Of a DNA stretch of 51,082 nt, positions 1 through 7,174 are shown piece after piece. The DNA lies in contig NZ_VULX01000017.1 in NCBI RefSeq assembly GCF_009696465.1, positions 1-51,082 on the forward strand. Direction: 5' to 3'. The notes below the pieces were generated by a model. That model was not told the DNA's origin, ran no database searches, and saw only the letters and a program-made list of their open reading frames with translations. Position numbers and translations under genes: made by a program. Numbering within the stretch: the first letter of the stretch is position 1; each line of letters begins with the position of its first letter. This stretch comes from Inconstantimicrobium porci (GTDB lineage: Bacteria; Bacillota; Clostridia; Clostridiales; Clostridiaceae).

Positions 1-484
1 ATAATAAATTGCTGATATTCAGCATGAGATCTCCAATTTTTTAACATAATACACAACTCCTAAAAAGTATTTCTAGGAATTGTGGCCGCAAATTTCTAAT
101 GATTTGTCAAGTTATTTTGCTAAAAAAATTGGGGGAATTAAGAAAAAAATAAATTTATCAAAAGAGTAAGCATGGGACTTATGGAGTTTCCGTGAGTGCT
201 CAATGTAGTTGGTAGGGGTAACATGTATCATACATTGATTGAAGCTAGGAATCGAGGCTTTATTAGTAGCAGTACAGAAATATATATGCATGGGTATGTG
301 GAAAATAGAATATAGAAAGAAAAAGTAAAATAGATGGTGTACTGCCAACTATTTTTTTATGCTACAATATTAAATTCAAATCTTTCATTCTAATTCAGAC
401 AAATTACATAATATGGTATAATAAAATCAATATAGACATTAAATTAACTAAGCAAATAAATTTATTTTGGAAATTGGTGATTAT
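1..484. other. AT-rich stretch without an intact gene
   Basis: No complete gene is recognised here. Short open segments occur, for example 196-315 on the plus strand, which ends in residues reading HGYVENRI, but they have no ribosome binding site and are interrupted by stops on both sides. They may be the remains of a gene whose identity I cannot tell. The minus-strand reading through 112-348 has the low-complexity composition of an antisense shadow. Confidence 0.4.
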
Positions 485-628
485 ATGAGATATTATTATG
501 AAGATAATGAATTGCTATTTAAGATTGAAGGAAAGATTCATGAGAAAATAGTCCTAAATTATATCTATAATTTATTTAATAGCAGAAAAGATGATGAATT
601 ACGTCAAGAGGAAAATTATGATTGTTAG
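485..628 (+). CDS. small ORF, 47 aa, unknown
   Basis: A 47-residue ORF starts at an ATG preceded by a weak GGTGAT and overlaps the start of the DUF1848 remnant by 11 bp. The product begins MRYYYEDNELLFKIEG and is rich in charged residues; no domain is recognised. The overlap with the next reading frame would suit translational coupling, but it could equally be a truncated remnant. Confidence that it is a real gene is low. Confidence 0.25.
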   Translation: MRYYYEDNELLFKIEGKIHEKIVLNYIYNLFNSRKDDELRQEENYDC

Positions 629-1197
629 CGTAAGTAGAAGGACTGACATTCCAGCGTTTTATAGTGAATGGTTTTTTAATAGGTTGAAAGAGGGATTTGT
701 TTATGTGCAAAATCCTATGAATCCAAAGCAAGTTAGTAAAGTTATATTATCTCCTGAAACTGTTGACTGCTTTGTGTTCTGGACAAAAAATGCTAAGCCC
801 ATGTTAAATCATTTAGATGAGCTTAAAGACTATAAGTATTATTTCCAATTCACAATAACTGGTTATAAGGAAGACGTAGAATGTGGAGTTCATAAAAAAA
901 TAGAAATTATATAACATTGCATATGAGGTTAATGCTAAAAAGGATGACACACAGAGAGAAGTTTGTGGCTGTGTTAAAAGTATTGATATAGGTCAATATA
1001 ACACTTGCAGACATCATTGCTTATATTGCTATGCTAATTTTAATTATGAACAAGTTGAAGAAAATTACAAAAAACATGATAAAAACTATCCTTTATTAAT
1101 TGGAAAAGTTAGAGATGATGCAAAGATTACAGTAAGAGAAATGAAATCTGTTAAAGGGAAAAAATTAGGTATTGAGCAGATGAATATGTTTGAGTAA
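618..1197 (+). pseudogene. DUF1848 protein, broken by internal deletion
   Basis: The first part (from ATG 618, residues MIVSVSRRTDIPAFYSEW) is the typical N-terminus of DUF1848 proteins, which are about 300 residues long. That frame stops at 912-914 after about 98 residues. Another frame then carries the typical C-terminus: [10 protein letters not shown], a cysteine cluster [12 protein letters not shown] that looks like an iron-sulfur or metal site, and KITVREMKS, ending at TAA 1195-1197. The middle, on the order of 100 residues, is absent, and the halves are out of frame. I chose 618 rather than 591 because family members start at this Met. The function of the family is not established. The 3' end abuts a copied piece of yvrJ. 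Confidence 0.8.
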
Positions 1198-1198
1198 G

Positions 1199-1311
1199 TT
1201 GGCTGATATGATGGTATTTAGCTTGTTTATTGAACTTGCTAGTGACTTAATCTGTTTTTCCAGACGGATAAGCAGGTAAGCTGCAACAGCAACAGGAAAA
1301 CCATTATTCAC
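1199..1311 (-). pseudogene. internal fragment of yvrJ, 113-bp perfect copy
   Basis: Bases 1199-1311 are identical to 5032-5144, the central part of the intact yvrJ gene on the minus strand. The copy encodes VNNGFPVAVAAYLL through to NTIISA and lacks both the start and the end of the gene. It begins one base after the stop codon of the DUF1848 remnant and ends at a junction with an unrelated fragment. It is a clear product of duplication or recombination and cannot make a full YvrJ protein. Confidence 0.85.
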
Positions 1312-1463
1312 ATAAATATGTTGATGATGTTGCTGTAATAAAGGCAATGAGTGATGGACATGAAGCCATGAGAGAATCCACCAAATGCAAAAATTTACAG
1401 CTTGTATATAGTACTGCTAATAAAGAAATTGTAATAGAAAAAGTAAAACGTATTTTCAGTTAA
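1311..1463 (+). pseudogene. 3' fragment of an unidentified gene
   Basis: Immediately after the yvrJ copy, an open frame of 50 codons runs to TAA 1461-1463 and includes DDVAVIKAMSDGHEAMRES. It reads like the normal C-terminus of a soluble protein but has no start or ribosome binding site of its own. I do not recognise the family. It appears to have been joined to the yvrJ copy by the same rearrangement. Confidence 0.4.
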
Positions 1464-1612
1464 TAAATTATTAAAACCTTTTTGTGTTTTACAATATGTG
1501 GTGTAATTTTGAAAACATTGTTATAAGAGATTATTTTTATATTTTAAGTGGGACACTTTTTCGTTAGTGAGGTGGTATACTTTCTTATTGACAAAAGCAT
1601 CTAAGTACATGA

Positions 1613-1653
1613 ATTATGTTCCTGAATCAGGGGAAAGTCTTCAGGAACATAAT
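1613..1653. repeat. 14-bp perfect hairpin in a gene-free stretch
   Basis: Bases 1613-1626 (ATTATGTTCCTGAA) pair perfectly with 1640-1653, with a 13-nt loop. No T-run follows, so it is not a standard terminator; it could be an operator or the remnant of a mobile element end. The rest of 1464-1761 holds nothing else that I can name. Confidence 0.5.
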
Positions 1654-1761
1654 AGTATTAATATTTTAAAGGTAAAAAATACACGTAAAAGGTAGTAATT
1701 TAACAATGAAATATAAATAATATTTTAATGTTTTGTGAATTATATGTATTTTAGTTGCATA

Positions 1762-1791
1762 TTGACATTTTTTTAAAATTAGTTATATTAT
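1762..1791 (+). promoter_or_regulatory. sigma-A-type promoter for the secreted peptide gene
   Basis: TTGACA at 1762-1767 is followed after 16 nt by TATATT (1784-1789), or after 18 nt by TATTAT (1786-1791). It lies 35-40 bp upstream of the start of the secreted peptide gene and probably drives it and the ABC transporter genes downstream. Confidence 0.55.
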
Positions 1792-1825
1792 GTAAATGAG
1801 GGGGAATAAAAGGGGGGGGAGATAT

Positions 1826-2128
1826 ATGACTAAAACAAAACAAATAACTAAAATAGTAGCAGTAATTATGATTGCTTTTTGCATTTTGTCTGTACCTAAG
1901 GCAGTACACGCAGCAAGAGTAGATAATATATGTTATCAATGGGACGAGATATCTCAAACATCTAATTATGGAGTATTACATTATAATACAAATGAAAAGT
2001 ATAAGACAATTAGATATTTGCATGGATATAAAACTAGTAATCACAAGAATAATATTACTAGTTGGACAGATAGATTAGGTGGTATATATAGCAGAATACA
2101 ACATACATTAAGCATAACAACTTACTAA
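1826..2128 (+). CDS. small secreted peptide, bacteriocin-like
   Basis: A 100-residue protein with a clear signal peptide: basic MTKTKQITK, a hydrophobic stretch IVAVIMIAFCILSV and an AxA-type cleavage site (VHA). The mature part, about 71 residues, is rich in Tyr, His, Asn and Thr and has no Cys after one near its start. It sits directly before an ABC ATPase and permease of the peptide-export or immunity type. Size, signal and context resemble secreted bacteriocins such as the lactococcin 972 group, but I see no decisive family motif. ATG 1826 is chosen over 1796 because a purine-rich ribosome binding site, containing eight G in a row (1812-1819), lies just upstream. Confidence 0.6.
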   Translation: MTKTKQITKIVAVIMIAFCILSVPKAVHAARVDNICYQWDEISQTSNYGVLHYNTNEKYKTIRYLHGYKTSNHKNNITSWTDRLGGIYSRIQHTLSITTY

Positions 2129-2179
2129 TAATCACTAATTTTTTTGATTTCCCTCCATTAATCTTATTAGAGGTGAAGT

Positions 2180-3088
2180 ATGAACGTTTTAGATGTAAAT
2201 GATATATGCAAAAGTTTTGATGGAAAAAGTATATTAAAAAATATCAATTTGTCCATTGCTGAAGGTGAGATAATAGGATTGATTGGACCAAACGGTGCAG
2301 GTAAAACTACTATTATGAAGATGATAGCAGGATTAGTTCCTGAAGATTCTGGAACTATAAAAGTTTGTGGAACGCTATTAAATGATGATAGGAATAAATA
2401 TCTTTCATCATTTTCAAGTATAATAGAAAATCCATCATTTTATGAAATGCTGAGCGGTTATGACAATTTGAATTTTATAAGAAAAGTAAATAATGTATCA
2501 ATTGAAAAGATGAAAAATATAATTGAATTTATTAATATTGGTGATGCACTAAAAAATAAAGTAAGAACTTATTCATTAGGTATGAAGCAAAGATTATCTT
2601 TAGGGATAGCACTACTTACGGAACCTAAACTTCTAATTCTTGATGAACCTACTAATGGCTTAGATCCTGAAGGTGTTATGGAATTAAGAAAATTAATTAC
2701 AGAGTCAGCTAAGAAAAATAAAATGAGTGTACTTATTTCATCTCATATACTTACTGAAATTGATAAAATGTGTACAAGGGTTCTGTTTATTAAGGATGGA
2801 CAATTAATTGAAAATGAAAAAGTTGAAAAAGACAAAGAAAATCAAACGATTATTCTAACAGTGAAAGATATAGATGTTATATATGAAAAGATAAAAGATA
2901 TAGATATTTTGAAGAAAATAACTACGGAGGATAACAGAATATATCTATATGTTAATAAAAACAATACCCCAAAATTAATGTCAATACTTATGAAGAATAG
3001 TATTGAATATGAAAATATCGAGATATCCAATAATAGTATAGAAGAAATTTATAAGGATATCTATCTAGGAGAGGGTAAGGATGAATAA
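2180..3088 (+). CDS. ABC transporter ATP-binding protein (BcrA/CcmA type)
   Basis: 302 residues. It has the Walker A motif GPNGAGKT (about residues 36-43), the signature YSLGMKQRLSLG (about 132-143), the Walker B LLILDEP and a switch histidine in SSHIL. The C-terminal third, after residue 215, is the usual accessory part of bacitracin/lantibiotic-resistance-type ATPases. It hydrolyses ATP on the inner face of the membrane to drive the permease encoded next, whose start overlaps this gene by 8 bp. The start has a GAGGTG ribosome binding site. With the secreted peptide gene upstream, export of or immunity to that peptide is plausible but is inference. Confidence 0.9.
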   Translation: MNVLDVNDICKSFDGKSILKNINLSIAEGEIIGLIGPNGAGKTTIMKMIAGLVPEDSGTIKVCGTLLNDDRNKYLSSFSSIIENPSFYEMLSGYDNLNFIRKVNNVSIEKMKNIIEFINIGDALKNKVRTYSLGMKQRLSLGIALLTEPKLLILDEPTNGLDPEGVMELRKLITESAKKNKMSVLISSHILTEIDKMCTRVLFIKDGQLIENEKVEKDKENQTIILTVKDIDVIYEKIKDIDILKKITTEDNRIYLYVNKNNTPKLMSILMKNSIEYENIEISNNSIEEIYKDIYLGEGKDE

Positions 3089-4247
3089 TTTAATAAGTTT
3101 TGAGATAAAAAAGTTTTTTCATAGGAAGAAGAATTTAATTACATTAGTACTTTTTGCAGTATTGATTATTGGCTTTGTTTCAATCAACCGTAATTTAGAA
3201 AATTCATATAAAAAGAGTGAGATAGAGTCAATAGATTATAGGATAAGCTCTTTAAATAAAGAAATTCCTGAAACAAAGAATCTTTTAAAAGAATATCCAG
3301 GAAACAAGAATCTTGAAATATCTTTAGCAACACAAGAAAAAGAAATAAAAATATATGAGAGAGAAAAGGAAGCTTATATTAGTAAAGATTTTAGTGAATA
3401 TTTAAAATGTAAGATTGAAATTGATAAGGATACATTAGATGGAATAGAGAATAATACAATAATATCTCCCAGTGATAATCCTGAAGAATTGAAAAATAAA
3501 ATAAAAATTAATAAATTACTTTTAGAAAAGAAAATTAACCCCATATTTACCAATGTGTCCATGGAAAGTTTTAATTTTTGCAGATTATTTTTAAGTAGTC
3601 CATTTTCAATATTAATTGCAATCATCATAATAATATGGTGTGCAGATGTAGTCTCTTCTGAATTTGATTATAATACTTATAAACTATTGTTTACGCAGCC
3701 AGTAAGTAAAGCAAAAATACTTATTAGTAAATTGTTGGCTGCTATCATTTTATCAACAATTATATTGTTATTATTACTAGCAGTTCTTTTTGTTATGCTA
3801 GGTGTTATTAACGGATTTGGATCAGGTGAGTATCCTATACAATTTTTTAAAGATAATGTTATTCAATATATTAATATAGGAAAGTTCAGTATATTAGAAA
3901 TGATAATGTTTATTTTTATTATAATATTTATTGTTAGCTTATCTGTAGGTATGTCAGCTTTATTTAAAAATACAAGTATGTCAATTGCAGTTTCAATTAT
4001 CATATCGGTATCACTGTATATGATTACTACTAAAGGAATGCTTAATAGTATTGCAGAAATTAATCCATTTGCTTTTTTTGATATCTCATCTGTGTTGCAG
4101 GGAACCGCATCAAAAATGTATTCTAATAATAATGTAGATTTTTATCATGGTATATTAACGTTAAGTGTTTTTTCAATAATTATAATTGTTAGCACTATTA
4201 TATATTTTAATAAACAAACATTTTTAAATTGTAAAAATAGGAAATAG
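3081..4247 (+). CDS. ABC-2 type permease
   Basis: 388 residues. The N-terminus has a membrane helix (about 18-35), then a long charged extracytoplasmic region of about 130 residues, then a cluster of five membrane helices (about 175-380). This is the ABC-2 family arrangement seen in lantibiotic-immunity and bacitracin-type transporters. It partners the ATPase of the preceding, overlapping gene, and the pair would form a homodimeric-type exporter. The substrate cannot be told from the sequence. Confidence 0.85.
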   Translation: MNNLISFEIKKFFHRKKNLITLVLFAVLIIGFVSINRNLENSYKKSEIESIDYRISSLNKEIPETKNLLKEYPGNKNLEISLATQEKEIKIYEREKEAYISKDFSEYLKCKIEIDKDTLDGIENNTIISPSDNPEELKNKIKINKLLLEKKINPIFTNVSMESFNFCRLFLSSPFSILIAIIIIIWCADVVSSEFDYNTYKLLFTQPVSKAKILISKLLAAIILSTIILLLLLAVLFVMLGVINGFGSGEYPIQFFKDNVIQYINIGKFSILEMIMFIFIIIFIVSLSVGMSALFKNTSMSIAVSIIISVSLYMITTKGMLNSIAEINPFAFFDISSVLQGTASKMYSNNNVDFYHGILTLSVFSIIIIVSTIIYFNKQTFLNCKNRK

Positions 4248-4345
4248 ATAATGGATTTTAAATATTAGGAGTGATGAGATATTATTGATAGAAATTATAT
4301 AATTCCAGCAGTGTATCAGAAATAAGTATATTAAATCAAAAAATT

Positions 4346-4412
4346 GTACAATGCAATTTTATCCTTTAGTAATCTAAGGGTTGCAAGCATATGAAGAAAC
4401 TATGAATGCATA
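4346..4412 (+). repeat. small-RNA-like element, copy A (3' truncated)
   Basis: This copy has TACAAT followed by the conserved 5' block (TGCAATTTTATCCTTTAG, then TAATC and AAGGG), TTGCAAG, CATATGAAGAAAC, and then diverges. The 3' half with the second stem arm and T-run is missing, so it is probably a decayed member of the family best seen at 4863-4979 and 20387-20523. The remainder of 4248-4481 holds no gene. Confidence 0.6.
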
Positions 4413-4481
4413 ATGCTAATAGAGTCTAAGAATTGATTTATAAAATAACACATTATGATATTGGGGTTTAGAGGTGATTAT

Positions 4482-4745
4482 ATGTCTTTAAATAATTATA
4501 GGGATGAAGTTAAAGAGTTCTTAATTAAAATGGGTTCTAATAATGGTGATAATGTTCAGAAAGTGAACTGGTTAAATGAAGAGTTTGATTTATTAAAAGA
4601 AGCAGTTAATCAATGTGAAGAGGACAAGATAAGACATCAGTTATATGATATGTTATATCTGATCCTTGAAATAGCGGCTGATAATAATTTCGATTTAGAT
4701 GAAGAATGGGACAAGGGTAGAAAGAGAAAGCAGGAGAAATATTAA
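4482..4745 (+). CDS. MazG-like protein, 87 aa
   Basis: An 87-residue acidic helical protein. The pattern EEFDLLKEAVNQ ... HQLYDMLYLILEIAADNNFDLDEEW matches the EExxEL / ELxDxLxxxxxIA pattern of MazG-like all-alpha nucleotide pyrophosphohydrolases, which bind Mg through these acidic residues and clear non-canonical NTPs or (p)ppGpp. Here the usual second-helix ExxD reads QLYD, so activity is uncertain. ATG 4482 is chosen because GAGGTG lies 6 nt upstream; the ATG at 4455 has no such site. A terminator follows at once, so it is monocistronic. Confidence 0.65.
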   Translation: MSLNNYRDEVKEFLIKMGSNNGDNVQKVNWLNEEFDLLKEAVNQCEEDKIRHQLYDMLYLILEIAADNNFDLDEEWDKGRKRKQEKY

Positions 4746-4749
4746 ATAT

Positions 4750-4776
4750 AGGTGGCGCTTTGCCACCTGTTTTTTT
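4750..4776 (+). terminator. terminator after MazG-like gene
   Basis: AGGTGGC (4750-4756) pairs with GCCACCT (4762-4768) across a 5-nt loop and is followed by GTTTTTTT. This is a strong intrinsic terminator. Confidence 0.85.
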
Positions 4777-4841
4777 AATGTAAAGGAAATTGCATTCAAA
4801 AACATAATTTATTAATGACGTAAAGTGTTGTAAATAAAGGG

Positions 4842-4979
4842 TTTACACGTTTGTGTAAAAGAATGGTAGAATGTAATTTCGTCCTTTAGTCATCAAGGGG
4901 TGAAAGACATGTGAAGAAACAACCTTAAGAGACCGTAGGGAACGAGGTCGGCTTCGAAATATGTCTTTCACCCTTTTTA
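4842..4979 (+). ncRNA. structured small-RNA gene, copy B, with promoter
   Basis: A promoter-like TTTACA (4842-4847), 19-nt spacer and TAGAAT (4867-4872) precede the conserved block (ATTTCGTCCTTTAGTCATC). Outer stem: 4895-4910 (AAGGGGTGAAAGACAT) pairs with 4961-4976, ending in a run of five T. The interior carries the family core GAAGAAAC ... AGAGACCGTAGGGAACGAGG and TCGGCTTCG. The predicted transcript is about 100 nt. The end of yvrJ on the opposite strand touches its 3' edge. This is not a family I can name; the RNA call rests on stem covariation between copies. Confidence 0.6.
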
Positions 4980-5174
4980 TGCTACATTATCAGATTCATC
5001 AGTTGGATCATTATCAATAGCAACGCCAAGTTTGGCTGATATGATGGTATTTAGCTTGTTTATTGAACTTGCTAGTGACTTAATCTGTTTTTCCAGACGG
5101 ATAAGCAGGTAAGCTGCAACAGCAACAGGAAAACCATTATTCACTATTAAGTTGATTAATTCGCTTACATCCAT
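4977..5174 (-). CDS. yvrJ: YvrJ family protein
   Basis: 65 residues, MDVSELINLIVNNGFPVAVA and onward. It contains a hydrophobic segment (about 10-25, with the typical NNGFPVAVAAYLL), then an amphipathic basic helix and an acidic tail. YvrJ proteins are small membrane-associated proteins of unknown function found in Bacilli and Clostridia. ATG 5174 is preferred to the GTG at 5183 because AGGAGG is 8 nt upstream of the ATG and would overlap the GTG. The central 113 bp of this gene are copied perfectly at 1199-1311. Confidence 0.85.
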   Translation of the reverse strand: MDVSELINLIVNNGFPVAVAAYLLIRLEKQIKSLASSINKLNTIISAKLGVAIDNDPTDESDNVA

Positions 5175-5231
5175 TTTAATCACCTCCTACATTGTATATA
5201 TGGCTGTAGGGAGATAATTCATATAAAAAGC

Positions 5232-5365
5232 AGGTCATAGGTCAAAGGTTACAGGTAACGATGAAACTTTCTAACGGCAGCTTCTTGAATATTTTTTAGT
5301 TAAATAATTAGGAAGCGTAGCGAAACCTAATTATGACCTTTCCTGTGACTTGATACCTGTTACCT
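5232..5365. repeat. AGGTCATAGGTCA-type repeat R1, long inverted repeat
   Basis: The left end (AGGTCATAGGTCAAAGGTTAC) is repeated in inverted form at the right end (GACCTTTCCTGTGACTTGA, then TACCTGTTACCT). Inside lies a second hairpin at 5306-5332, AATTAGG/CCTAATT, whose loop contains GCGTAGCGAA. Related copies are at 6204, 17450 and 20595. No coding potential is seen. Confidence 0.65.
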
Positions 5366-5487
5366 AACAAATGAATTCTATTATCAGAATTTACATAATT
5401 ATGCTGATATTTATATGGATTATTTTAAAACCTTTAAATATAGGTTATAATTAGAATAAAAATTGAGAAATGTAGCGAGGTTATGCC

Positions 5488-6198
5488 ATGATAAGAGGTT
5501 TACTTGATCCTAAAATAGATTTTATTTTTAAGAATATATTCGGAGCAGAAAAGAACAAAAGGATATTGATATCTTTTTTAAATTCAGTGTTAAAAAATCC
5601 ACATCCAATAACAGCAGTTGAAATTAAGAATACAGATGTAGAAAAGGCTTTTATTGAGGATAAATTTTCAAGGCTTGATATTAAGGCAGAAACTAGCAAT
5701 AATGAAATCATAAATATTGAAATACAGATGAAAAATGAATTAAATGACAAGTGTGATGAAAAAGATCTGCTTGTTGCATGGACTGAATTTTTAAAAGATC
5801 CTGAAAGTGAAAGGGTACGAAATTTGGAGATGAGCATTGAAGAAATAAGGGAGGCAAAAGATGAACTTATAAAAATCAGTGCTGATAAAAAACAGAGAGA
5901 ACTTTACGAAATGAGAGCTAAAATATTAAAAGATAAAGTCAGTGCATTAAATGAAGCTGAAAGAAAAGGAATTCAAAAAGGTATAGAAGAGGGAAGAAAA
6001 GAGGGAATAAAAGAAGCGATAGAAAATTCAAGGTTAAAAGATATTGAAACAGTATTAAAATTACTAGATAAGAAATTTGGAAATATAAGTATAGAAATGA
6101 ATAATAAAATACAGAATCTTAATAGTGAAAAATTAAAATTAATTATAGAGAATATTTTAGATATTGATACTTTAGAGCAACTAAAACAATATTTATAA
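5488..6198 (+). CDS. Rpn/PD-(D/E)XK family protein with internal deletion
   Basis: 236 residues. The N-terminus MIRGLLDPKIDFIFKNIFG and the nuclease core LDIKAE ... IEIQM (a D ... E-x-Q variant of PD-(D/E)XK) mark the Rpn family (recombination-promoting nuclease/putative transposase). Members of this type are usually near 300 residues. Here the core passes straight from EIQMKNELN to EKDLLVAWTEFLKDPESE, so about 60-70 residues of the middle are missing in frame. The C-terminus has the usual GIEEGRKEGIKEA linker and a helical tail. The start is ATG 5488 with GAGG 9 nt upstream. It lies between two AGGTCATAGGTCA repeats. Activity is doubtful. Confidence 0.8.
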   Translation: MIRGLLDPKIDFIFKNIFGAEKNKRILISFLNSVLKNPHPITAVEIKNTDVEKAFIEDKFSRLDIKAETSNNEIINIEIQMKNELNDKCDEKDLLVAWTEFLKDPESERVRNLEMSIEEIREAKDELIKISADKKQRELYEMRAKILKDKVSALNEAERKGIQKGIEEGRKEGIKEAIENSRLKDIETVLKLLDKKFGNISIEMNNKIQNLNSEKLKLIIENILDIDTLEQLKQYL

Positions 6199-6203
6199 AA
6201 ATC

Positions 6204-6263
6204 AGGTCATAGGTCAAAACTTATAGGTCACAGGTAAAGATGAAACTCCCCAGCGGGAGTTTC
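6204..6263. repeat. AGGTCATAGGTCA-type repeat R2
   Basis: AGGTCATAGGTCAAAACTTA followed by TAGGTCACAGGTAAAGATG and the hairpin GAAACTCCCC/GGGAGTTTC. It begins 5 bp after the stop codon of the Rpn gene and may serve as its 3' end structure. The same order of parts is seen at 17450-17506. Confidence 0.65.
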
Positions 6264-6370
6264 ACTATAAGTGGCAAAAGTGGTATAATTATAATGAAAT
6301 TATTTACATAAGCCTAAATTCTTGGGGGAATTTAGAATAATTTGTATTATTTTTGAGCGGAGGGATTGTT

Positions 6371-6679
6371 GTGGAGAGTTGTCATAAGTGTGGATGTGAA
6401 TTTAGTTATATAGAAAAGCTAAAAGCATTAAGTTCTGTAAATTATAAAGGTGAAATAAAGTGTAAAAAATGCGGTTGTTTACATAAGGTAGAAAGGCATA
6501 ATTTATTAATGCCTACACTTTTTGCACTACCTATGTTGCTTCTTATATTCTTGATTCAATATAAACAATCAAATAAAATGTTTTATTATTTTGTTTTAGG
6601 TTATCTATTATATGATGCTTGTCTTAAATTATTAGAGCCATTTTTCACAAAGGTAGTAGTGGTAAAGAAGAAGAAATAA
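6371..6679 (+). CDS. zinc-ribbon membrane protein (CxxC-20-CxxC type)
   Basis: 102 residues. CHKC (near the N-terminus) and CKKC are separated by about 26 residues that include the conserved FSYIEKLKALSS and YKGEIKC, as in the small Firmicutes family with two CxxC motifs and membrane helices. Two helices follow (LLMPTLFALPMLLLIFLI and MFYYFVLGYLLYDACL), then a basic tail VVVKKKK. GTG 6371 is chosen as start: GGAGGG ends 6 nt upstream, while the TTG at 6353 has no site. Role unknown; probably zinc-binding and membrane-anchored. Confidence 0.75.
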   Translation: MESCHKCGCEFSYIEKLKALSSVNYKGEIKCKKCGCLHKVERHNLLMPTLFALPMLLLIFLIQYKQSNKMFYYFVLGYLLYDACLKLLEPFFTKVVVVKKKK

Positions 6680-6697
6680 GTTAAATTATATAAATAT

Positions 6698-6743
6698 AGA
6701 GTTTATTGTTAGCAGATGTGACTGCTTACGATAAACTCTTTTT
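6698..6743 (+). terminator. terminator after zinc-ribbon gene
   Basis: AGAGTTTATTGTTAGCAG pairs with CTGCTTACGATAAACTCT across a 5-nt loop, followed by TTTTT. Confidence 0.8.
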
Positions 6744-6896
6744 ATTAATTTTTAGTTAAGAACCGTTATCACTCATTTTATACTAATATAAATTATAATA
6801 AATTTTATAATTTATATTAAATAATTTATTAAAAATTGTTTATAGAAATTAAATAACAGGATATAATTTTAATAGAAACAAAAGAGGAGTGATTAA

Positions 6897-7163
6897 ATGC
6901 CTACAATAAGTATGTTTTATGGAATAATTATAAGAATGTATTGTGCACCAAAAGAGCATGCACCTTCACATTTTCATGCATACTATGGTAATTATAAAGC
7001 AATCATTGATATAAATACGTGTGAACTAATTGAAGGAGAACTACCAAAGAAGCAATTAAGACTTGTTTTAGCTTGGGCTGAATTACACAATGAAGAATTA
7101 TTAGCAAATTGGAGATTAGCCATGGATAGTGAGCTTCCATTTAAGATAGAGCCATTAAAATAG
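6897..7163 (+). CDS. DUF4160 protein
   Basis: 88 residues. MPTISMFYGIIIRMYCAP and HAPSHFHAYYGNYKAIIDI are the hallmark of DUF4160, with the conserved HxPxHFHA. The start has an AGAGGAG site. DUF4160 genes usually sit next to DUF2442, as here (11 bp apart), and the pair has been suggested to act as a toxin-antitoxin-like or regulatory module; that role is not proven. The conserved histidines could bind metal. Confidence 0.9.
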   Translation: MPTISMFYGIIIRMYCAPKEHAPSHFHAYYGNYKAIIDINTCELIEGELPKKQLRLVLAWAELHNEELLANWRLAMDSELPFKIEPLK

Positions 7164-7174
7164 GGGGGATTTTT

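Noticed and set aside
112-348. Minus-strand ORF of 78 codons at the left edge
   Set aside because: Low-complexity Phe/Ile/His-rich composition, no ribosome binding site; antisense shadow.
1540-1600. GTGGGACACTTTTTC / GGTGGTATACTTT as an insertion-sequence end
   Set aside because: Reminiscent of IS21-type termini but no transposase, partner end or target duplication is visible.
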